19,571 bases of DNA from Bacteroidales bacterium UBA1035 (lineage in GTDB: Bacteria; Bacteroidota; Bacteroidia; Bacteroidales; Dysgonomonadaceae), in the NCBI GenBank assembly GCA_002316835.1, contig DCEG01000003.1, positions 1 through 19,571 of the forward strand. Reading direction: 5' to 3'. The notes beneath the pieces were generated by a model. It was not told the origin of the DNA. It did not search any database and saw only the letters and a list, made by a program, of their open reading frames with translations. The first letter of the stretch is position 1. Each line of letters opens with the position of its first letter. Shown one piece after another: positions 6,371 through 14,256 of this stretch. The translations under genes and the position numbers were made by a program.

Positions 6371-7495
6371 TTAGTGATATATTATTTCTTTCTCAAAGAT
6401 TTGATATTCTTTTAATCTTTCCTCAGCAAGTTTATCAAGTATGGAAACCATTGATTTATTGGATTCCATAACATAACAGGCTTCTGATTTAAATATCTTT
6501 CGTTTATTTAATGCTTCTTTAATTTTCTGATACAGAACTAAATCGATACCCATGTTCCGGTATCCATTGAGCAGACCTAATATGAGTATTCTTGCCGATT
6601 TAATTTTGTGCTGATTCTTCATGAATTGATAAATACCTGTTAGCGAAAGCTTTCCTTCAGATACATACCTGAGCGCCTCATTAAGATTTGGAACCGCAAT
6701 AAGAAATCCGATTATTTGATCTCGTTTCTCAACGATAAGTGTTAAGTCTAGCGGAGTCGTCTTTTTCAAATCGTTTGCCATTGCCCGAAATTCAGTTTCG
6801 TTCAGTGGCATAAAACCCCAATTGTGCTTGTTGGACTCATTGTAAACGCTGTTTAGTTTTTCGATATCTTCTTGAAATGTATTTTTGGTTAGATTTCTGA
6901 TAATAATTCCGTTGTTGTTCATATACTGAACAGCCTTATCGTAAATGTTGGGGAACTCACTTAATATTTTGCTACCGCTTATCGCGTACGAAAAAAGAGC
7001 AATTTTTTTACTAAAACCGTAGGATGAAATAAGATTTTCGTAGTAATCGTAATTATAAGGCATTAAAATTGCCGGAGGCAAATTAAAACCTTTCGACAGA
7101 ATTCCACAACTGTCGTTGGTTGTGATATTGGTTGGGCCTGCTATTTTCGTTATTCCTCTTGCCTTAAGCCATTGTTCGGCAGCATTGAATAACATCGATG
7201 AAACGCGTGTGTCGTTTATCGAGTCAAAAAAACCGAAAAAACCCGTTGAATCATGATAGGTATCCAAATGAGTTTTGTTGAAAATTGCGGCAATGCGGCC
7301 CAATATTTTATCCTTATCATAAACTAAAAATAACTGCATTTGAGAGTGTGCGAAAAATGGGTTTTGCCTGCTAAGCATTTTTTTTACTTCTCCATAAACG
7401 GGCGGAACATAAAATTCGCAGTGTTGGTATAACTCATTCGGGTAATCGATAAAAAGAGCCATCTCTTTCTTGGTTGATACTTCGACTATGTTCAT
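6371..7495 (-). CDS. GNAT-fold acyltransferase (YghO / bacterial ceramide synthase-like), last gene of the radical SAM cluster
   Basis: A 374-residue protein with a GNAT/acyl-CoA N-acyltransferase fold. The frame is open further upstream (to 7582), but ATG 7495 overlaps the preceding stop as ATGA, the usual sign of coupling. Residues 55-80 show a strand and GRIAAI turn like the GNAT core. The stretch GPTNITTNDSCGILSKGF (120-137), then LPPAILMPYN (139-148) and a YY...YGFSK segment, is the block I associate with the large YghO-like family, which includes the Caulobacter enzyme that N-acylates sphingoid bases. The second half (about 205-374) repeats a GNAT-like layout with LTLIVEKRDQIIGFLIAVPN. 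The substrate is unknown; transfer of an acyl group to an amine is the best guess. Lipid or ceramide acylation is a hypothesis resting on remembered similarity. Confidence 0.65.
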   Translation of the reverse strand: MNIVEVSTKKEMALFIDYPNELYQHCEFYVPPVYGEVKKMLSRQNPFFAHSQMQLFLVYDKDKILGRIAAIFNKTHLDTYHDSTGFFGFFDSINDTRVSSMLFNAAEQWLKARGITKIAGPTNITTNDSCGILSKGFNLPPAILMPYNYDYYENLISSYGFSKKIALFSYAISGSKILSEFPNIYDKAVQYMNNNGIIIRNLTKNTFQEDIEKLNSVYNESNKHNWGFMPLNETEFRAMANDLKKTTPLDLTLIVEKRDQIIGFLIAVPNLNEALRYVSEGKLSLTGIYQFMKNQHKIKSARILILGLLNGYRNMGIDLVLYQKIKEALNKRKIFKSEACYVMESNKSMVSILDKLAEERLKEYQIFEKEIIYH

Positions 7496-8631
7496 TTGGG
7501 CTGATTTTTCAAAAAACTCTCCAATGTACACGAAGGAACCAGCTTGCCATTGTGCAAAACAGCATCGGGGCATCCGTCGCAATAATCGGTATAACTTGTG
7601 CGGGATGAAGGGGGATTTACAATATTGATAACCTGATGGTTGATCGACTGCAACGCTGTTGAAGGCTTCTTCAAAATTTCGGCTACATACCGCTTTAAAA
7701 CAGGTTTCAGAGCAGGCAGAAATAGCGATCCGGCAATGAGTTGCATAACAGGAAGCTTATTGCGCTCTTTCCCCGAAATATACGAGTATGTTTTATTCCT
7801 AAAATGACCGAGAGCGGTGGAAAATTCAACTGTTTTTGCATCAACATAACCCAGTGTTTTCCCGTTAATGGCAAACCAGGCGGTTTGTACCCATTTATAT
7901 CCGATGTTAGAACTTTGCGACCCTAAATACGACGAGAAAAGCATATCGGGAAAAGCATTTTTTAATGTATGGGCAAGCTCCGTAACTTCCACTTCTTTGC
8001 TAACATCGGGTGTATAGCTATCGAAAGAAAATTCTCGTTTCAGTATTAACACCAGATAATCGGTATATGCGTTATTTTGTTGAAACCATTGTACAACATT
8101 GGGTATCTGTATCAGGTTATTTTTTGTAACCACACAAGTGAACCCAAGCTGAAGACCGCCTACTTTATGAACTATATCGGCATATTTTTTTCGAAGCGCA
8201 TTTAATTCGCTTTCATTTTTATAATTGAGCCTGTTATGAATATCTATCCTGATGATAAATCCGCTTAATCCCGCATTTTTTAGTCTGGCGCAAGTTTTTT
8301 CATTAACAAAAAGCCCGTTGGTGTGAATGAGCGATTTTAATTTATTTGAGTGAACAAATGAGACAATTTCTTCAATATCGGGATGCATTATAGCTTCTCC
8401 GCCCGTAATGGTTATAATGCCACAGTTCCTGATATTTTTGAGCGAGAGGATATCGCTTTTTATTTTCTCTATTGGTTCGTGAACGGGTATACAATCCGTT
8501 CTGTCTATACCTTTATAGCAACCCTCGCACCTCATATTGCAGTGGCTTGTTACCTCTATCCATCCGTTCGGGTTATCGTTTTTTGAATATGGTAAACGAT
8601 ACATTTCCCGGTTATTTAAACTTTGCGGCAT
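7492..8631 (-). CDS. Radical SAM enzyme with short SPASM-like C-terminal cysteines
   Basis: A 379-residue radical SAM protein. The [4Fe-4S] motif is CNMRCEGC, CX3CX2C with Cys31/35/38, set in GWIEVTSHCNMRCEGCYKG. GGEAIMHPDI follows (the GGE SAM-binding motif), then HTNG and IRIDIH strands of the TIM barrel. Near the C-terminus YCDGCPDAVLHNGKLVPSC carries three more cysteines, CX2C...C, reminiscent of a twitch/SPASM auxiliary cluster site but shorter than a full SPASM domain. Such proteins often modify peptides or small molecules. No precursor peptide gene is visible next to it. It starts 3 bases after the upstream stop and its own stop overlaps the next start by 4 bases, so it belongs to the same transcription unit. 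The reaction is unknown. Internal ATG codon 10 is an alternative start. Confidence 0.85.
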   Translation of the reverse strand: MPQSLNNREMYRLPYSKNDNPNGWIEVTSHCNMRCEGCYKGIDRTDCIPVHEPIEKIKSDILSLKNIRNCGIITITGGEAIMHPDIEEIVSFVHSNKLKSLIHTNGLFVNEKTCARLKNAGLSGFIIRIDIHNRLNYKNESELNALRKKYADIVHKVGGLQLGFTCVVTKNNLIQIPNVVQWFQQNNAYTDYLVLILKREFSFDSYTPDVSKEVEVTELAHTLKNAFPDMLFSSYLGSQSSNIGYKWVQTAWFAINGKTLGYVDAKTVEFSTALGHFRNKTYSYISGKERNKLPVMQLIAGSLFLPALKPVLKRYVAEILKKPSTALQSINHQVINIVNPPSSRTSYTDYCDGCPDAVLHNGKLVPSCTLESFLKNQPK

Positions 8632-8634
8632 CTG

Positions 8635-9960
8635 TTATAGAATATTTGGGGCATCGCCTCTGTTTATGAATTTTTTATACACAAGGTTTCCGAAAAACGT
8701 AAATAAATATGTAAAAGGATTTTTTAGAATTCCTTTATTGAAAATGTTTCTCTTTATTATATTTGGATAAGAGTATACCAATTTATAGAGTTTTTTGTAC
8801 GATGCTTCCAATTCTTCCGGAGTGAAGTTCTTGGGTTTGAAAACACAATCGGCAGCAGTATATTTGCGATAATCTTCGTGCAACAACCGATTTTCACTTT
8901 TCATTTGTTTGTAGAAATCGGTTGTGGGTAAGGGAGTAAGAATGTAAAACTTTGGGGCAGGAATTTTATTTTTAATTGCGAACTCAGCTGTCGCTTCAAT
9001 TGATTGAGGCGTATCGCCATCTGTACCGATAATCATTTCCGATGCTATGGCAATTCCTTTTTTTTGGATTTTTCCCAATAACTCTGCAGTTTCGTTTACT
9101 TTTACCCACGATTTATTTAAAGCATTTAACCCTTCCTGCGAAATGCTTTCTATGCCTAAACTTAAGATAGTACAACCCGATGCCGCCACTTCATTCAGAA
9201 GCTTTTCGTTTTTTGCAATTAACAATGTACACTGACTTCCCCATTGCATTTTCAACGGTTTTATTCTTCGCGCAAGTTCCATCATATAATCGGGTTGCGA
9301 AGCAATGTTATCATCAATAAGAAAGAAACGTGAAAAACCGAGTTCTTTTACTCTTTTTATATCCCGAATCACATCTTCAACAGGACGACTCAAGTATTTT
9401 CCTTTATATATGCAGGCTATTGAACAGTAGCTGCATGCGTGCGGGCATCCTCTTCCGGCTTGAACGGGGAGCATATAACCGATTTTTTTTTCTGTCAGTA
9501 GTTCGTAACGCGGAATCGGGAGGTTATTTAAGTTCGTGAGAGGGAAGTTGTAAACGGACTGAATTTTGCCTGTTTTCTCATAATCCGATAGGAGTTTGGG
9601 ATATGCAATTTCTCCATCGCCTATTACAACACCGTCGCAATAATCCCTAACGAAATCGGGTAACATAGAAACCATATATCCTCCCATAAAAACGGTTTTT
9701 CCGCGTTCCTTAAATTCTTTGGCAATATCCATGGCGCGAAAAATGGCGTGCCCCATTGCACCAATACCTACCAAGTCACAATCTTCGTCAAAATTGACTT
9801 CTTCGATAACTTCAATCGTTAATTTTACTTCCCAATGCGGAGGCGTTAACGCTGCCAGCAACGGGAGCGCAAGTCCCGGCAAATATATTCGCTTCTGTTT
9901 ACACAATAATCCCGACTCAGAACTGTATTGTGTTGGTTGTATGAGAATTACTTTAGGCAT
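8635..9960 (-). CDS. B12-binding domain radical SAM enzyme (second of two)
   Basis: A 441-residue member of the class B-like radical SAM enzymes. The N-terminal domain (about 1-140) is a Rossmann-like cobalamin-binding fold: MPKVILIQPT, LVGIGAMGHAI, the strand TVFMGGYMVSMLP and GDGEIAYPKLL. The radical SAM domain follows, with GRGCPHACSYCS giving CX3CX2C (Cys172/176/179), the strand FFLIDDNIAS, and LSLGIESIS. The C-terminal part includes ILTPLPTTDFYKQM, common in this class. The frame extends to 10005, but ATG 9960 starts a normal family N-terminus and overlaps the upstream gene by 13 bases. Enzymes of this type methylate unreactive carbons or perform ring rearrangements, for example in hopanoid, antibiotic or chlorophyll pathways. 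The substrate here cannot be told. Confidence 0.88.
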   Translation of the reverse strand: MPKVILIQPTQYSSESGLLCKQKRIYLPGLALPLLAALTPPHWEVKLTIEVIEEVNFDEDCDLVGIGAMGHAIFRAMDIAKEFKERGKTVFMGGYMVSMLPDFVRDYCDGVVIGDGEIAYPKLLSDYEKTGKIQSVYNFPLTNLNNLPIPRYELLTEKKIGYMLPVQAGRGCPHACSYCSIACIYKGKYLSRPVEDVIRDIKRVKELGFSRFFLIDDNIASQPDYMMELARRIKPLKMQWGSQCTLLIAKNEKLLNEVAASGCTILSLGIESISQEGLNALNKSWVKVNETAELLGKIQKKGIAIASEMIIGTDGDTPQSIEATAEFAIKNKIPAPKFYILTPLPTTDFYKQMKSENRLLHEDYRKYTAADCVFKPKNFTPEELEASYKKLYKLVYSYPNIIKRNIFNKGILKNPFTYLFTFFGNLVYKKFINRGDAPNIL

Positions 9961-11315
9961 TTGATCTTTTTTATATATTGATTCCTCACTTTTGCGGCTC
10001 CCCATAACAATCTGAATTGCATCGCAGGTGAATATTTAAGGTGATGCATAAGATCTCCCGGTCTGAATAATACGCGCTCATACATATGCAAAATTTGATG
10101 ATAATAATCTTGTAACGACATTTTGGTAGGCGAAATTACAACGTGTGCCAAATCCCATTTTTCAAATTCTGTTCTGGGAATAATTAAATTTTTATCATCG
10201 AAGTCGATATCAGTTTTTTCTAACGGTGCGAGCGGTTGAATATTTAAAAACCGTATGCCGAGCTGAATCATTTTTTGTGTTGCTCTCTTAAAATCATCTT
10301 TATTCCACTCAGGCATAACAATGACCGAAGCGTAACAGTCTATTTTGTTTTTATTCAAAACTTCCATCGCAGCTTCATTAATGTGAGCGGTAGTTTTTTT
10401 ATGAAAAGACATCAGTTCAGTGTCGTTAAACGATTCAAACCCTACTATTACCGTTCTTAAACCCTGCTCTTTAAATTTGCGCATCAAATCGGGATGAGTG
10501 GCAATAAAATCTGCTCTGCCGTATATCAGGTATTTCTTTTTAATGTTATTCTCCTGGAGAAGCTTAAGGAAGCTTGAAACTCTTTTCTCCGATACCAAAA
10601 AATTATCATCAATGATATAGATTTCTTTCTCCCGAATATCTTTTAGCTCTTCTATAACCTTTGGCAAAGGCCTTTCTACATAATTTTCGTCTGTTATCTT
10701 ACGGCAAAAACAGAAAGTACACGGAAAAGGACAACCAAACGAGGTTTTTAAGAGAGCAACCCGATTATGAAAAACATAAAAATATTGTTTCCTGTACTTT
10801 TTAGTGGTTAGGCGGTTAGGTATTGGAAAATTAAAAGTGTAAGCGGGGAGTTCGTCATCTTTAACCTTTTGTCCTTTCTTTAATACACCGTCGGGAATAT
10901 CAGTATTGGTCTCTATGGCATTTATTAATTTTGGAAAAACGTCAACGGCATTTCTTATTACTCGAAAATCTACAGCAGGATGATCAATATTTTCCGGCAT
11001 TTTTTCAATATACACGCCTCCCACAACTGTTTTCACCAGCGGATTTAACTCTTTTGCTTTTTTGCAAATATCAATTATTTTATTTATATGCGTAATGTAG
11101 CCGGTAACACAAACGATATCGGGATTAAATTCTTTTATAAAATATTCTGCCGCCTTTTTCTCCAAAATAAGATCGATGATTTTTATTTCATGTTCTTTCT
11201 CTACCAACGTGGCAAGAATTTCCAATTCAAGTGGTTCAACTATCATTACGTGTTGTAACCCAATTGTTTCCTCAGGGGGGGATGGTCTTAGAAAAAGTAT
11301 TCTCATCTGTTTCAT
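9948..11315 (-). CDS. B12-binding domain radical SAM enzyme (first of two)
   Basis: A 455-residue protein with the same architecture as its downstream neighbour but clearly diverged in sequence. The N-terminal cobalamin-binding-like domain has MRILFLRPSPPEE, DIVCVTGYITH (66-76) and the strand VKTVVGGVYIEKMPENI (94-110). The radical SAM motif is GCPFPCTFC, CX3CX2C with Cys195/199/202, and a fourth cysteine follows at 204. IYIIDDNFLVSE and VIVGFESFND are the barrel strands matching IDDNIAS and LGIESIS in the neighbour. The C-terminal region ends in a basic tail. The gene overlaps its upstream neighbour by 44 bases; ATG 11306 (MRILFLR) is an equally good start. Two such enzymes in tandem suggest two successive radical steps in one pathway. 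Substrate unknown. Confidence 0.88.
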   Translation of the reverse strand: MKQMRILFLRPSPPEETIGLQHVMIVEPLELEILATLVEKEHEIKIIDLILEKKAAEYFIKEFNPDIVCVTGYITHINKIIDICKKAKELNPLVKTVVGGVYIEKMPENIDHPAVDFRVIRNAVDVFPKLINAIETNTDIPDGVLKKGQKVKDDELPAYTFNFPIPNRLTTKKYRKQYFYVFHNRVALLKTSFGCPFPCTFCFCRKITDENYVERPLPKVIEELKDIREKEIYIIDDNFLVSEKRVSSFLKLLQENNIKKKYLIYGRADFIATHPDLMRKFKEQGLRTVIVGFESFNDTELMSFHKKTTAHINEAAMEVLNKNKIDCYASVIVMPEWNKDDFKRATQKMIQLGIRFLNIQPLAPLEKTDIDFDDKNLIIPRTEFEKWDLAHVVISPTKMSLQDYYHQILHMYERVLFRPGDLMHHLKYSPAMQFRLLWGAAKVRNQYIKKIKCLK

Positions 11316-12348
11316 TTTTTTTAAAATTAGGAAATGCTTTCTTGTATATATTGGATTGTCTGGTTTTTGATTTATATGTCAGAGCGCCTTTTAACGCTTT
11401 CAGAATCATGCGGATTCCCCAATGAGAGTGGTACAGAAACATTTTCTTCTCTACTAATTCAGCACCTAACCGGTTTTTAGATGTTTCTGCTGTTTGTCCC
11501 AAATTTACGTACCTGCAATCGGTTGCAAACCCTTCCTTCAAAATAGCGATAAGATTATTGAAATAAGAATCGTACAGGTCTCTCAGGCTATAATTGATGC
11601 CTCCGAATAAAAAGTAATAAGTTTCTTCATCACGCGCAGTTATATGCCATGTTAAAAGTTCGTTTTCATGATAAAAAGAGTACAGACGAAACGGCTCCGG
11701 AAGATGTCGAAAGAAATCAAAACTCAGCACTTCCAGTTTTGTTTTAGTTTTTTCAATCACCTCTAGATATTGTCTGTAATGAGCTTGCGTAAAAGTCAAA
11801 CATTCGGATTCTGTTTGTGTCACATTCTGGAATTTCAGGTTTGCGACCTTAATCCTTCGTCTGTAATTATGTTTAATGGATAATAAGAAACTTGACCAAT
11901 CAATATCGCGCTTTTCAAAAATAAGGGAGGGTAATGTGCTCATTTTAATAATGTCCGGAACACTATCTGAATAGTTATAATTTAAGCAGAGTATAACGCC
12001 TTTTTCGTTTATTAAAATATGAGTCAGAAGCTGATCGCCATACTTCTGGTCGCCTATAACTCCAGAAGCATCTACCGATGCGGGTATTCCGATTATATTA
12101 GCTTTTAATTGGAGTTTCTTGCCGGAAAATGTAAACAAGTTAATTTCTAAAGAATACACAATCATGCCAACTACTAATGTGTCGTTGACATACCCGCAAT
12201 AGTATCTTTGTTTGCAAGGATTGTGTTTTTCAAGATGTTCAAGAAAGAATTTCTTTTGATACATACTTTCTGATAACTCATCCCAATTGCCAATAATATC
12301 ACGAATAGAGAAATATGTATAAAAATTACAATTGCATATCATTTTCAC
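11272..12348 (-). CDS. FemAB-like / GNAT-fold acyltransferase (BioF2-like domain)
   Basis: A 358-residue cytoplasmic protein with no signal peptide. The N-terminal half has a strand-rich subdomain (RYYCGYVNDTLVVGMIVYSL, then a GIPASVDASGVIG turn). The second half looks like the FemAB/BioF2-like acetyltransferase fold: KHNYRRRIKVANLKF (about 159-173), LYSFYHENELLTWHI, YYFLFGGINYSLRDLYDSY, then YVNLGQTAETSKNRLGAEL (about 288-306) and an aromatic/basic end. The region after about 310 is a lysine-rich tail. Members transfer acyl or aminoacyl groups to amines in cell-wall, lipid or small-molecule precursors. The start lies 8 bases after the rnz stop, and the end overlaps the B12 radical SAM gene by 44 bases. 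It is the first gene of the unusual cluster. Exact family and substrate are uncertain. Confidence 0.65.
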   Translation of the reverse strand: MKMICNCNFYTYFSIRDIIGNWDELSESMYQKKFFLEHLEKHNPCKQRYYCGYVNDTLVVGMIVYSLEINLFTFSGKKLQLKANIIGIPASVDASGVIGDQKYGDQLLTHILINEKGVILCLNYNYSDSVPDIIKMSTLPSLIFEKRDIDWSSFLLSIKHNYRRRIKVANLKFQNVTQTESECLTFTQAHYRQYLEVIEKTKTKLEVLSFDFFRHLPEPFRLYSFYHENELLTWHITARDEETYYFLFGGINYSLRDLYDSYFNNLIAILKEGFATDCRYVNLGQTAETSKNRLGAELVEKKMFLYHSHWGIRMILKALKGALTYKSKTRQSNIYKKAFPNFKKNETDENTFSKTIPP

Positions 12349-12356
12349 ATTCAGTG

Positions 12357-13280
12357 TTATTGTGACTCGATATTTATATTCATTCCCTCAAAAGCCAATG
12401 CAGTATTCGGAAAAACGGTTTGGCCCTCATTTAAAAGTTCGTCGAGCTCGTTGTATCGCGATGAAAAATGACCGATGATAAGCTTTTTCACATTGGCTGC
12501 TTTGGCTATTTCGGCTGCCTGACGTGCTGTGGAATGAAATGTTTCTTGCGCCCTTATCCCTTCTGCTTCAGCAAAAGTAGCTTCGTGATACAATACATTG
12601 GCATTTTGGATGTAAGGAATGATTTCGGGAAAATAAGCCGTATCGGAACAGTAAGCGTATTTTCTGGGCGGAACTGAAGGAGTGGTAAGAATTTCGTTTT
12701 TAATCAGATTGCCGTTTTCAGTTATAAAATCGGCTCCTTGTTTTATGTCTTTTATCTGTCGAAACGGGATATTGTAGAAATCAATCATCTCACGTTTGAT
12801 ATGTCTTGGTGATTCTTTCTCTTCAAAAAGAAATCCGTTTGTATTGATTCTATGTTTCAACGGAAACGAAAAAACACGTATAGAATTGTTCTCGAATATT
12901 AATTGGTGACTATGCGGATCTAACGGAATGAGGTTTATTTTGTATGAGAATTGATTACCGAAATATTTGATAAACGGATCGAGAAACAAGTCCATCTCTT
13001 TGTGCGCATAGATATTTAAGTTGCTGGTTCTCCCCAACAAACTCAATGTAGCCAACAATCCCGGAAGACCGAATACATGATCTCCGTGTAAATGCGATAT
13101 AAAAATGCTGTGAAGTTTGCTAATCCGCGTTTTATATTTTCGCATTTGAAGCTGTGTTCCCTCGCCACAATCGATCATAAACAGCTTTTCGTTTACATCG
13201 ACCAATTGCGAAGCAGGATTGTGAAGTGTAGTTGGCATTGCCGACCCGCAACCCAGTATCGTGACTTGAAATTTTGTCAT
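12357..13280 (-). CDS. rnz: Ribonuclease Z (tRNA 3' endonuclease)
   Basis: A 307-residue metallo-beta-lactamase-fold nuclease that trims the 3' trailer of tRNA precursors, needed where CCA is not encoded. The tRNA-Lys in this window lacks an encoded CCA. The N-terminal VTILGCGSAMPT and IDCGEGTQLQMRKYK are typical, and the zinc motif SHLHGDHVFGLPG (62-74) supplies His63, His65, Asp67 and His68. The exosite region lies near 150-190. YCSDTAYF, YHEATF and IGHFSSRY are the later metal-ligand strands. Length is normal for the short form. It starts one base from the queE stop and 8 bases separate it from the acyltransferase gene. This tRNA-metabolism context ends abruptly at the acyltransferase. Confidence 0.95.
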   Translation of the reverse strand: MTKFQVTILGCGSAMPTTLHNPASQLVDVNEKLFMIDCGEGTQLQMRKYKTRISKLHSIFISHLHGDHVFGLPGLLATLSLLGRTSNLNIYAHKEMDLFLDPFIKYFGNQFSYKINLIPLDPHSHQLIFENNSIRVFSFPLKHRINTNGFLFEEKESPRHIKREMIDFYNIPFRQIKDIKQGADFITENGNLIKNEILTTPSVPPRKYAYCSDTAYFPEIIPYIQNANVLYHEATFAEAEGIRAQETFHSTARQAAEIAKAANVKKLIIGHFSSRYNELDELLNEGQTVFPNTALAFEGMNINIESQ

Positions 13281-13281
13281 T

Positions 13282-13863
13282 TTATCTTATCCCGATGAGC
13301 TTATGCGTTTGCAAACTCAATGCCCATTTCGGGTTTTGCTTAATAAGCTCAATACAATAATCAACGTTTTCCTGTATAACTACCAGATCGTCAAAAATAG
13401 GACTCAGTAAATATCGATTGGTTTTTGGAAGAATGGATATATCAGGTAGCGGATCACCTTTAGCAATAGGAAAACGCAACTCATCTACTTCGGGAATAAG
13501 TGTACGGATTTTCTCAAACTGCTGCTTGGGACTGCACGTGATGTAATCAATTCCTGCCGGAACACGTCGGGTTCCGTTAGTTTCGATAGCTTGTTTATAA
13601 CCTTTTTCTTTGAAAAAAGCGATTGTTTCATCTTTAAGTTGAAGCGTAGGCTCTCCGCCTGTCCAGATAATCCATCGACAAGGATATTGTGAAATTTCGC
13701 TAAAAATCTCATCGAGTGACATTTTCACGCCAAACTCAAAATCGGTATCACAAAAGATACACGCTAAATTACATTTTGATAACCTTATGAAAATGGATGC
13801 TTCACCTGTTCTTCCTCCTTCGCCTTGCAGCGAATAAAATATTTCATTGACCGTCAATCTCAT
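13282..13863 (-). CDS. queE: 7-carboxy-7-deazaguanine synthase
   Basis: A 193-residue radical SAM enzyme that contracts 6-carboxytetrahydropterin to 7-carboxy-7-deazaguanine in the queuosine/preQ1 pathway. The N-terminus NEIFYSLQGEGGRTGEASIF is diagnostic, followed by the cluster motif CNLACIFC (CX3CX2C, Cys31/35/38), WTGGEPTLQ and ETNGTRR, and a compact C-terminus. It overlaps queD, the preceding pathway enzyme, by 20 bases, so the two are translationally coupled. The following step (queC) and the reductase (queF) are not in this window. Confidence 0.94.
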   Translation of the reverse strand: MRLTVNEIFYSLQGEGGRTGEASIFIRLSKCNLACIFCDTDFEFGVKMSLDEIFSEISQYPCRWIIWTGGEPTLQLKDETIAFFKEKGYKQAIETNGTRRVPAGIDYITCSPKQQFEKIRTLIPEVDELRFPIAKGDPLPDISILPKTNRYLLSPIFDDLVVIQENVDYCIELIKQNPKWALSLQTHKLIGIR

Positions 13864-14209
13864 AGATCGCAGAGGTTTTTGGGGTTTCGCTAATTTCTAC
13901 AGCATACAGTTCGGGGAGCAAGGGTTTGAATACATCGAAAAGCATTTTTGCCAGATTCTCGGCAGAAGAATTCAGCGGCGCCATAATATCGTTGAGATTG
14001 CGATGATCGAGACGCTCATCGATATATTCTTTCACAAGTTTTAGTTCGTTGTAATCTTTTACAAATCCGGTTTCATTCAGCTCTTTCGACCGAAGATGCA
14101 CCGTGACCACGTAATTGTGTCCGTGCATCCGTGTACACGGATGACAATCGGGCAACCCGTGAAGCGCATGAGCGGCCGAAAACGCAAATTGTTTACTTAT
14201 CTTGTACAT
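13844..14209 (-). CDS. queD: 6-carboxy-5,6,7,8-tetrahydropterin synthase
   Basis: A 121-residue member of the 6-pyruvoyltetrahydropterin synthase family, converting dihydroneopterin triphosphate to carboxytetrahydropterin for queuosine synthesis. The zinc ligands are His14 (SAAHAL), His29 and His31 (MHGHNY), and the catalytic Cys25 lies in HPCTRMHGH. LDHRNLND holds the Asp/His of the catalytic relay, and a conserved glutamate sits in VEISETP near the end. Length is normal for QueD. It overlaps queE by 20 bases. The 47-base gap to the upstream gene shows no preQ1 riboswitch signature that I can see. Confidence 0.94.
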   Translation of the reverse strand: MYKISKQFAFSAAHALHGLPDCHPCTRMHGHNYVVTVHLRSKELNETGFVKDYNELKLVKEYIDERLDHRNLNDIMAPLNSSAENLAKMLFDVFKPLLPELYAVEISETPKTSAIYEIDGQ

Positions 14210-14256
14210 TTTGAGAATACATTAAAAGTCTTATACTTTATAAATGTTTTTCGGCA

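Noticed and set aside
7496..7582. N-terminal extension of the GNAT-fold protein
   Set aside because: The extra codons overlap the radical SAM coding sequence and do not resemble the family start. ATG 7495 gives the usual 4-base stop/start overlap.
9961..10005. N-terminal extension of the second B12 radical SAM protein
   Set aside because: The normal family N-terminus MPKVILIQPT starts at 9960; the extension only translates the end of the upstream gene in another frame.
14210..14256. preQ1 riboswitch ahead of queD
   Set aside because: The 47-base gap lacks the conserved preQ1-I sequence elements and any clear hairpin.
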